Assembly: GCA_005281725.1 (NCBI GenBank)
Contig: SSBO01000009.1
Coordinates: 6,014,303 to 6,078,302 of the forward strand
DNA: 64,000 nt
Direction of reading: 5' to 3'
From: Wuchereria bancrofti
Taxonomy: Eukaryota; Nematoda; Chromadorea; Rhabditida; Onchocercidae
Under the pieces are notes generated by a model. It was not told the origin of the DNA, made no database searches, and worked only from the letters and a program-made list of their open reading frames with translations. The translations under genes were made by a program, and so were the position numbers. Positions 10,709 to 22,700 of the stretch are shown here, in pieces (position 1 is the first letter of the stretch; each line of letters opens with the position of its first letter).

Positions 10709-13700
10709 CTATATTAAAATATTTTGCTATTTACATTTCAAATGTAAATGAGAATTGACTTTTACAGAAATATATTTAGACTCATCACAGCAGTTTGTCA
10801 AGTCTTACAATAAAAAAGCAGTAAGTGAGAAATCATCAATGTTGAAAAACCTGATACAGTGGACAACCACGCAAAGCCTCGAGTTCTGGCAAAAGATCAG
10901 CAAATCGTGGACGTTCCTCTGGGTCGTAAACCCACGCACGTTCCACAATAGTGAAACTACAAGAAATTGTTTGTAAACAATAAAAAAACATGATAAAACA
11001 GTATTTAAAAAATGAGCCCACATTTCATCTGGACAGAACTGTGGCTTCTCTGGCTTACCACCGTTCTTTACGAAGGACATCACCTGTAATGGACAATTAT
11101 ATTTGGTAAAAATAATTTTCCGAAAAAAAAAGAATTTATTTTCTTTTTTCATTTTTCATACTGATTTCACTGGTTTTTGGGATTTCTGTAATCAAATAGC
11201 TCAAAAAAAGCTTTCAACTTTTATCATTTTTTTTGGTGAACAAGATTTCTTCTCTCAGCAACAGTTTTTAATCTTTGAATACACAAACAAAAGGAAAAAA
11301 AAAACTTTAATTTAACAAGTTGGTTAATCAAAAAGCTTTAATAAAAACATTTGTAGAGATCTATTTCCTTTCCTGATTGGGATTTCTGTAACCAAATAGC
11401 TCATCAGAAATCCTTGCCTGCACGTTATTTTTGCCTGAGAAAGGTTGCTGACCAAGAGTTAAAATTTCCCACAGTAGTATACCGAAAGACCATACATCGC
11501 TTTTTGATGTGAAAATACCGTCATTAATTGATTCTGGTGAAAGCCATCGTAATGGTAGGAAATCGTCCCCATGTACACGATAATAATCGTTAGTATAAAT
11601 ATCACGAGCATGACCAAAATCAGCTACAACACGAACTAACATTTGGGAAGAAAACTGATAACTAAAGTTTGATTAACTTCCGCTACATTATTTAGCTCTT
11701 GCCTAGAATAAAGTTCAATATTTTTCAGAGTATTTTAAAAAATTTTCCAATATAAGATTTTTTTTATATAAAAAACTTCAAGTAAATATTTCATATTAGA
11801 GTAAGAAGTCAATTATTACCTATTTTTGTAATTCGTGTGTTAGAATTCCTCGAAGAAATAAGGCAATTTCTAGCTGCTAGATCGCGATGTATGCGCTTCT
11901 TAACTTCTAGATAAGCAGCACCACGTCCTACATCAACCATCATTCCAATTAGTTCGTACAACGAAAGCTGTGACGGAAAACAATCAGATGGACGGCTAAA
12001 CGAATCATTAGAGAGTAGCAGAGAAATATATTGCAGAAATAAGATATTCAAATATTGATTTCAAAAATGACTAAACAGATAATAAAGAGACTGAGAGAAG
12101 ACCTGGAACGAAGAAATCCAAGAAGGTCCCCGCCTTCCATCAGTTCAACAATCAGAAAGTATGGCTCTGTTTCCAGTGAAACACCCAATAATTTTACAAT
12201 ATTGGGATGATCGAAACTGCTTGAAAATAATAAAATTTATGTTAGAAAATGATATTTGCAATTTTATCTAATTATATTTCAGAAAACAAAAATCTTCAAA
12301 ACTTACTTCATCAAAACTGCTTCTTGAAGGAACTTTATCCGATCTGATTCGGAAAACCCGTTTCTTAGAGTCTGAAATTTTTAACTAACTTTTTTTTTTT
12401 CAAAATGCAATGACAGCACAATGAAATCACTCGAGTTTCATTTGAGAAGTTAATTATAAGATTCAAAATTCAAGACTAACTTTGACAGCAACTTTAATCG
12501 TTTTTGCAGGTGACTGAGGTAATCCATTTGCAACTCCTTCATAAACTTCTCCAAAACTTCCTTTCCCAATTATACGTAATAAACTGATGTTGTTTTTCGG
12601 TACCCGAGAAATAACTAAAAAAATTCATTTAATTTAAAAGCGTTTAAAAAATCATTAATATTACTGGTTTAACATTCAACACTAAAATCATCACATACTT
12701 TTCAGATCGTTAATAAGTTGTGGAGGAAAAATATTTCTTTTCATTGAATTCGTATAACCGTGCAAGCTTATATCTTGCGACCGAATCTTATTATGTCTTC
12801 CATCATTTCTTTGATAATATACTTAAAAAAGAAAGAATAGATCACATACTATTGTCCGGAAAAAAAGATAAAATTGGAAAAAAATAGAAACTCACTTCTT
12901 AAATTTAGGAATTAATAACAATAACATTTTAGAAACACATACTAAATAATACAGCAATGACAGCGGTTAATAAAAGGATAGCGATGAGAAGTGTGACAAT
13001 TATAATCCATAACGAATGAGTGTGTGATTCTCCTAAATGATCTGAAAGTTAAGTGTAGGAAATTTTTTAACAATAAATTTAGGATGATAATGAGAGCTAT
13101 GAGAATAAGAAAAGTTTACTAAGAGAGCAGAAATCAGTAAAAATATCTTATACTCTTAATAAATCTTGAAAAAAAAATGAATAAATTTCCAAATAGTATT
13201 ACCACTGTGATGTTTTGAATATGCATATGCACCGAAACCTTCCGAATTTGCCGCTCGAATGCGAAATTCGGCACATTCGGCTAGAAAATTTATTCTCAAC
13301 GGTTTCCACCACAAGCAGCCACCTTCTAATCCTCGTTCTGCTATTTCCCATTCAGCATCTTCATTTGGTCTTCAAGAAAAAGAATAAATAACTGACGAAT
13401 ACATTTAAAGAACTGATGAGAAATCCTTTGATTTTGGTCTGGTTTCTTTCAATAAAATTAATTTTGACCGTGTTAGCGGAATTCCGCAAGTTTCATGCAA
13501 AAATTTCTTGAACCTGAATTCGAGAGCGTATGAAGTGATTGGTGAACCACCATCACTTAGTGGCTTCTCCCAACGTACTACCCATTCATTGTGTTCCTGA
13601 ACAAGACGTATGCTTGCGGGAGCTGACGGAGTTCCAGCTGAAAAAGCAAGAATTTTTTATAGCTAAAAAGAACTTATTTACGAACTTTTCATTTAATTAT

Positions 13701-16700
13701 GTCTATTTCTTTTCCAATATTTCTGTTGAGTAAAGTAAGAAAACGTTACGTTTTGTTCGAAACTGCTGTGAAACCTGCAAAAATGTTTCATTATAGGAAT
13801 AATCATGATCTGCATAATGATAGTTATCCACATATTCCGCTGTAAAACGATAGTCGTACGTGGTGGCCGAATGCAGTGCACGTACAACTACAGCCACCGA
13901 TTTTGCAGAACCTTCGAAGGATGCATTATGCGGTGATTTCCAAACAGTATTCGTTCCCACCTTAAACACTGAAGAAATCAATAAAGCAATAAATATCTGA
14001 GAAATATTAATTTTTTCCACTGAATGTTCCGGTTTTGGTTTTGTTGATTTTGTAATGGACTTTTTCTTGTCAGATTTATCCTTTGACAATTCTTCAGCAT
14101 GAGAAAATTAAAAAAATCCCACATAACTTAGAAATTATTAATAACATTCTTCACAGCAAAATTCCAGAAGACGAATGAAAGTAACATACAATCCGATACT
14201 GGATATATATACGCTTTGGGTAGTATTCAGGGTCCAGCGAATTCCATCGAAGTACAACAGCAGTTCCAGTAATATTGTCAAGACGCAATGTTCCAGCTAT
14301 ATCTTTCGTACGAACTGATGCTTCTACGGAACTTCCTTCTGCATCATCCACAAATTGCATATTAAGATGACTTTCATGGATTGCACGCACCTGAATTCAA
14401 AGTCGAAGCTTTGGTCTTCTTTGTGGTTCAATTCAACAAAAATTAACACCGTTTTTTCTTTCTTTTTTTTCATTGATAAACAGAAAACATCAGTGAAGCC
14501 GCAAGCAACGAAGTCAAATAACTGAAAACTAAGGAGTTTATTCCGTTATTCAATTATTCCACTACGAATGAAACATGAATAGCATTTTGGAAAACGATCA
14601 TATATACTTAAATGTTACTTCATACCAGCGCTTTTCTTTAATCAAAATTACCCAAAATTTATAATCGGTAGAAGGGCGCAGATTGGAAATCTTTGCAGAA
14701 CAAGGATTACTCAGACAGGAAACGACATCAGTTGGCATAGTAGCGTAATTTGCTCCTTCAAACTGCTGCGCACCGATTGCTGAGGGTGAAATCTGTGTCG
14801 CACTAAGCTGACTTATCTGGAACAGTATTTGACAAATCCATCCCAAGACCGTCCCATTAATTAACGATCCCTAGGAATCTACTACTACTAGTAATAATAT
14901 TAATAATAAACTTATATTTAGCCTTCAAAAATGTCAGGAAAAAAGATAGATCAGAAATGTCAAGAAAACATTTCCAAAGACACAGTGCAAATATTAGTAA
15001 GTGATAAATGGTAACACAATCATCGGTGTCAATCAAGTTTATTAAGAGAGGAAAATAGAAGCAAACCATATATTTAATTTCAGGAATTGGTGCATTCGGT
15101 CTAGCAGGTAATTTCCAGTAAAGTAATACAATATCTGGAGTTAGAGCAAAAGCTAATGGATCCAGTGGTGATGAAGGGAAACCGTAACCGGTACGAAGCA
15201 TTTGTGTTGCACTAGCTTCTGATACCGGTGTATATCGATTGAACCACGAAACTGATATATCATAGCTATAATAGTACAAACAAGAAATAATCGTTCGTCT
15301 AAGGAAAAAAACGAAATATTTCACAAAAGCTATCAGTTTTCAACTTAAAAGAACGCAAATATTTCGTCCAATATAAGTTGAAATACTTCCCATCGGATTA
15401 TCTCGAACATCTAATCAAATATTATTTCGAATATCTGAGCAAATATTTGATCAAGTTTTTTTTAACTTTCCGACCTAGCAGAGAGGTGCTTTTCTAATTT
15501 TCTTTCGATTTCAAACGCCTTACTCAGCTTCTTTATCCAGAACACCATTTTCGACATGAAGGACATTGCTAATACTGTGAATGTTGCGAATTTTATCAGA
15601 TCCTCTTCGTTGGAAATGAATTTCGTACTGCGTCAGAGGCAGTGTGATGCCCTGTGGTAAATTAACGCATAAAACAAACTAATAAGCCATTTCATAGAAA
15701 ATAAAATAACTCTTAAGAACTAAGATAACCAAAACATACAGGACAAACATTGGGTAACTGAGGTTCATTAACCGAGATTAATGCTCCACTTCGTTCTTCG
15801 TTTTGCACAGTGAATTTAATTTCAGATGCTGGGGGCAAGACGAAACACGACCGTTCTGGAATCGGTGTAGTTTAAATAATTTTTGTTAAAATCGAACAGT
15901 TCTTCACGTCATTTAGATTCTTTCGAGAACAACATATATTAAGCACCAATCACATATACAAATCTTCCGAAATATAGTTCTTACTGCAACGGTTAGCTCT
16001 ATGATCATATTATAAATGCAAAAATCGCTCTGATGAGAAACAGATTTAAAATTGAAAACATCCTTGGTTTTCTTCGAATTTTGGAACCTAGCCTAAATGC
16101 ATTATCCATTAGATAATTTGAATTCCAAAAAACACATACCCGGAAATGGTTGAGTAGATTGTGTAGCAACCAGGATTTGTTTCAGTGGCGAACCATTGAC
16201 GGCGATTGGTGTTGCTGTTGAAGATCCCAATTCATAAACAACTAGAGCAGAGGAAGTGACAAAAATATACAATTTATCAGCGATTGCAAAGGACAGTATT
16301 GATTTGAGTCCTTTTTCTAAAAAGTTTATCTATTTAGTTGTCTTATAATTTTAACAAAGAATGATAGAAATAACGGAAAACACACCTCCGAATTTTTCCC
16401 ATGCAAATTTTATTTCTTCGCATTTTGAAGATGTTAAATCAACGCGAACCATACCGTTCCAAGTGAGTACATAAATCGCTGGTAATGAAGCAAGATTCCA
16501 AGCAAAATCAGCCATCATCCAAGATACAGTTTCCGATTTCAAACATTCTAACCTAATAAGTAATACTTCAAATTCTATTTCTTATATTTTATTAAATAAA
16601 GGGGAGCACAATCGTAGCTTACATCTCTATTGAAAAAAAGAAAGCAAACCTAAGAGCCATGTTTTCTTCCACACCCATATTGAGATCCAATGCAAAAAGT

Positions 16701-19700
16701 GAACCATTTCTCGTAAGCAAAAAAGCGGTGCTGAAATTGTTTTAAAAAAAATTCGCAAAGTTGAGGAATTAATGAAAATTATTCCGACAAAAAAAAGAAA
16801 CATCACCAAAAAAAATAGAGGACAAAGTAAACTTAGAGAATGGGTCGAAAAGTAGTTGTTTCGCATCACCAGCACCTGATGAAAGATTCATTATGCGACG
16901 TGGTGTAATCACCGAAAGGCTCTGAAATTGGATTCCTAACAATATTAAATGTATTATGTTCGCATAATCAAATAACATCATATCTTAATAACATATTGTG
17001 GTAAGAGTGTCACTGAATCATTGAACAATTCTTCATACAACCCATCGATATGAGTAATTGCAAATTACAGTAAGAAAGAGTATAACTAAATTAAGGTACT
17101 TGAATGGCATCAAGGGGTAATTGCATGACACGTGCTGTTGAAACGAACAACAAACGATTAGCTACCCAGTCAGATGTCATTGCGTCTACTTTATCAATTT
17201 CACCGCCTATTGAAACCTGAAATTGTTCATAAATTCATCTTCAATTCTCAGCGTATTTTTAACTTACCTTATGTAGAATATTTTCCACATTATTAGGATC
17301 AAGACGAAGTAGAGAGGGTTGAATGGAGCCGAAATCTTTTCTTATCGAATATAAGTCGTTGCCAATATATGCTATTGACTGCTCCATGATCTGAAAACAA
17401 ATATCTTTAGAATCTAAAACTATTTTTCAGTTTTATCTGTTGTAATACGTTCAAAATCTTTACTGCTAGTAGTGATGAGGTTTGTCTTTTGGCACGAGTT
17501 GACTGCTGAGATGAAGAGGGCGACCAGTTTGTGATAGCGAACACATTGTTATTAGAATCGATCGCAAATAAACGGACCAATGGTCGTAATTCTAAAAATA
17601 TATATCTGTTAAAGTAAGTTAAAGCAAAAGTACTGCGGTAGATATAGCTAGATAGAGGACACATAAGATGACATTCAATAAACAAAGGAAATCATGCGAA
17701 GAATATACAGGTTATAAAGTACAGTGCGCACATTTTAGAAGTTAAAGAAGCAAGCAACAATAAATGGAATGAAATTTTCATTTTCTTTTTCTGCAAACTT
17801 CTTTGAATTACATCAGAAGGTATACTAACCACTGCTATCAACAGTAACAGTTTCCGAAAATGTTTCAAGTTTTGGTTCATTATGAGTTGCGACAGCACAA
17901 CTGACACTTCCCGATTTGACACTAAAAGAATAGAAACGTATTGTGGCAGGTACTTCTGCGACCGATTCACTGAAACCATCCACTGTGCAATTGACCAAAT
18001 AACCCAGTGCTTCCCCGTTCCATTCTGTTGGTTCCTCCCAAAACAAGTCCATTAATGCCCGGGCACCATCTACGGTTTTCTGTAACTTATTGACAAATGT
18101 CACTGAATTTTATTAGCTTGTAGAAGTGAAATTTACTTTTTCAAGCTATTAACTTACAAAAAGGATGGAAAAGAACTAATTGTTCTGAATAATTAGACAA
18201 CTAGAAAAAAAGTTAATATAGATAAAATCAAGATGTAAGTGATTCAATTTCATTGTATACATAAAACTGAAAACCAGTAATGAATGCAAAATGAATATTT
18301 ACAATGAGAAGAAAAAATGACCTGTTGTGTAGCATAGATGGTTAGATTTGTTGGAGGAGTTGGTGGCTTGGTTGGTGCAATCAGGCCACTTTGATTTATT
18401 GATATCAAATCCCAGGCAGTTAGCGCTTCTACTTCAGCATCATACTTCTGTTTTGAAGGCCATTGACAAAGAAGTTTATCATTTATGGTATAACTATGTG
18501 ATAAAGAATAATCCACAAAACGTTCTCGACCCCAGTGTTCTTTGTATAGTGTAATCTGAAGCTTTAATCTTTTACAACAATGAATCGAACGGGATAGAAA
18601 GTTAGATGGAAAAGTTGTTTATATCAATCCAAAAATGACCTCTTATTGCACGAACATTCTAAAAGGCCATCCTTGACCTTTTAGATAATACGCATAATTC
18701 TCAAGTGTTATCAATCTATTATTTTTTGTTATATTTTTAAAAAATTGCTAACATTTTGCTGCAGAATCCCTAGAATTATTATATTTTAAAAGTTAGAAGA
18801 ATTAAAAAAAAAGGCAGCAAACCTTAAAAATAATCTTTCCAATTAAGAACATCGGTCCAATATCCCACGTAAGCGTATTTCTAGCAGTATTATCATCCGT
18901 CGTTAAGGCTCCTATGAAATTGATTGGTTTTATAGAATCCAAATTAAATATTGGTGTAAGCGCCACATTCTTGAGAGCCAAATGAATGTTTAATGAACCG
19001 AGTTTCTTATCACAGACACCTACTTCTCCTGTTTCAGTGATAAATACCAGTTTCTCTCTCGCAACAATTAATTGTCGCAATCTAAAACGAGTCCCTATTC
19101 ATTTTGCTTCTTAAATATGATCGTAATTAAAAAGTCAAAAAACCAATTTCTTCAAATCATCAAAACTACCTGCTATTTCAGTACAGCACATATATCTCTG
19201 CTGTAACGCAGTTCCTTTGATAGTTGATAACATTATCCAGATAATGTATGCAGTGTTTTATTCCTTTGAAATGTACTGCTCATATTTCGCAGGAGTTTTT
19301 ACAGCCATCGTTTACATTAGTATTGAATAAAATATTTCATTTCATGGCCAAAATTAAATAACAATAACTAACGCGGGAAAATCTTGTGAGGAAGCGATAA
19401 AATACGATGTGCGAACATCTTGATTAAGACCATACAAACTTGTTGTCCCGTTTGAAAAACGAATCACATAGAAGATATCACCCGTTTCATCGTCACCAGC
19501 TAAACCACCTACCTCACCACAACCGCTAAAAGATCCGCAAGAATAGATCCTGAAAATACTTCCATTGAAATAAAAACAATCCTATTATTATGTAAAAAAA
19601 GTTGTGAATTACATTGTTTTAAGGATAAATAAGTCTTTTGAAGTTTAGTTTCTTTTTTTTTTCTGCAACAGCTAATATAATATAATGCACGTGTTTCTCG

Positions 19701-22700
19701 ACCTCTGTATATCATGAGATCAGTAGACGTCAGTTTAACATACGTAATTTATTCCAGCTAAAAAGGATTGCTGATATTTCCTAGAATGATTAAAATACTC
19801 ACTCTTGGTCGAATGTGGATGTTAAACGATATGATACTATTAAATAATCAGATGCAACGACAATCAGTGCATTACGCGACATCACTGTCATGAACTTTAC
19901 GGTTACTGAATCCATGAAATGTTGTTGGGAACCATCACCGCGTATTCGAGTTATTCTGTTCTGTAATTCACTTTAGTCTATCAAATACACTCGAAAATAG
20001 CTCAATATCAGTTAGTGAAAAGAATCAAATTAAATCGATAACCTTGCCGGTGTTAGCAACATACAATGATTTCACCAAAATATCGTAAGCAAATACTGCT
20101 GTTTCATCTACCGGTATCGGACCAGCTAAAATAAAACAATAAGTCTTTACTAGAACTTTATTCTAGTCAATTTCAGGTCAGCCTTTTTTAAAATCGAAGG
20201 GACATTCTGTTCAATAGTACCAACACGTTCACTCATGCATACTACTTTATTTCAACTAATGTGTTTTTTTATTACTTACTTTATTTGTTGCTGGAAAAGA
20301 AACTTACGCAGTGTATAATTTTCGATTGGATCACCGAGCATATCATAATAACTGACATTATTATTGATCGTCTGACGGAATGCGACAAATAAAGGTTCTG
20401 AAAAGTGCAGTAAACAAAACTTCGCTACAGAGAAATTAAAAACATTGCTATCCTTATGATCAAAAAAACATTCAGTAGTTTAAGAAAGGAATAATCAATG
20501 AACACCTTCAGAAATTAATCGTCTTTGCTGAACTCCTTAAAGAATTCTGGGTAAAATAGAATATACCAGTGAATGGGGCAAATGCATAATTGATAGCATT
20601 GGCGTAAGCGGAACATATGGTATTGATGCAGGCTCGAACAGATACATGATACTGAAGTCCGGGAGAAACCGGTATTAACAGATTAGTTTCAGAAAGTCGT
20701 GTAAATTCTGCCCTTATACTGCCATTCTCTTCATCACCAATTATGCGACATTCATAAAGCAAGTTACGCCATGCACCTTGTGCTAAAATTTGGCTTTTTC
20801 CTTAAATTTTATTTGGATACTTTGAAAATGATGCATTAATTGTGAGTTTTTGGTGATCTTTCGTTGATATTTCCGAGAATAGACAAACTCATCATTGTAA
20901 AAGATGAGTTTTTTAATACTTTTCACAAAATTTAAAGGATTACTTGGTACTAAAAATAACAGATTGCCAAGTTTAAAAAAATTACCTTGAAATGGTAATA
21001 ATATTGGAGATCCCCATGTGACTCGTGCAGTACTATCGGCCGTTATAAGGCCTATCTTGCTTGGCGCGGTTATTGTTATTGGCATCGGACTGTCACGAAG
21101 GAATACAAAATCAACAACTCGACCGGAGTACAAATAACGATTCAAATGCATTTTCTAAATTTAAAAGATCCGATTTCAGCGAGTAAAAGTAATTTGAAAT
21201 AGAAAAGTAATGATTTCTGTTCCTATCAATTCAATAGATGTCATAATTAAAAAACGTTAACCTTTTTTTCGACATCGTATTCTTCGCCGTACAAGCAACT
21301 ATCCCAGGAATGTGTGTCGCCACAAGTTGTTGATGTCCAAAACAGCCGTTCCCCAAAAAAATGTGCTTTTTTGATGTTGCTGTACATATCGCTCACTTCA
21401 ATATTCAGCCGAAGATCAGTAACTGATTGATTTACAATATTTATTGCCAGAATGGAACCAGTTTGTGTGAGAGAAATTAGCCTTGAATTTTCTGGTTCCG
21501 CTTCGATTGCAAATGCAATAGTGGGCATTTTTTCTGTTGCGGAAAATGGGAGAATATGCGGGGCATCCAGTGGAAATAGTGGTATCGAGAACACTTCGCC
21601 ACCATTTAGTATGCAATATATATGCCTGTGATGATAGTCTTTCTTTGATCCTTTTGAGTAAAATAATTTTAATTATTGCAACCACATCTGTCCAATTAGA
21701 TAACTTATATTTTTTCATTATTTAGCAAAAAAGCTTACCCATTCCATGAATCAATAGAAATATATTCGATATAATTAATTGTGTTCGTTGTTAAAATTGT
21801 CGAGTTTCGGCAGTCTATCAAGCCACATCTGATTATGACAAATTTTAAAATCAAGAATTTAAAACATCCTAACTCAATTTTGAGATTTCAAAACTTGTTT
21901 GCGAATAGTGCTGAGAGACTTTTAGAACATTTTTGTCAAAACATTTTTGTCAATCAAATGAAATCGAAGTTTCATTTTTCCATTATTTGTATCTGTATTA
22001 GCTTTAGTACAGTTTTACTCTAAAACAGATGACTAAAAAACAAATTACCTGAGTATTCCTTTTTTAAAAAGAACAGCATATACAGCATCTTGCATGTGAT
22101 CAACATCCATATGCACAATTGCTGTACCGTCCGGTGACCGCAATATTCCGCTTAATACCTCATCACCGATAGTTAACCAGTAAATACTACCGTCATCTAA
22201 TGCAATCAATAATCGTTCGGCTGATACGGTACACAGTGCTATAAAAACATGCACTGTAAATTCATTTCTTAAAGTACATATACTTTCTTCTTGATTTTAT
22301 TCTTCGTCAAATTGCTGCAAGAGTTGCAAAAAAAGTTCAATGCAGTATTTTCCGACATCAGATTCGAGTTGTCAAATCTTATCACTGAGATAATCTTTGT
22401 AATAATATGCAAACCAAGCATTGTGTATAGTTCTTTTTCATCAGCAAGAGAATGACTACACCTGCTATTGCAAGTGAAAGTTATTTAGCATGACCTTTCA
22501 ACATAATATTTTATGATGTGAACTTGTAAATCAGTTACCAGTAATTGATCTGCCAGGCTTTAACTCGAATGGAATTAATTTTGGATCGCTAAGGACAGCG
22601 TAATCATCAATATCGTAGAGTTTCATCACTGATGTACCATTCGTAAAAATGAGTTGCGTTGTCGATTCTGGCTTTCTTTCTATAATAGTTCATCATAAAT

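Noticed and set aside
10805..11152. A 115-codon minus-strand frame through the kinase C-lobe.
   Set aside because: It is a run-on through an intron; the real exons are 11022-11083 and 10851-10956, joined with a frame change.
11418..11642. An alternative start of the ROL-3 activation-loop exon at an upstream TTAG acceptor near 11634.
   Set aside because: It would insert four residues before DFG; the acceptor at 11624 gives exact alignment with ROS1 (KI-A-DFG).
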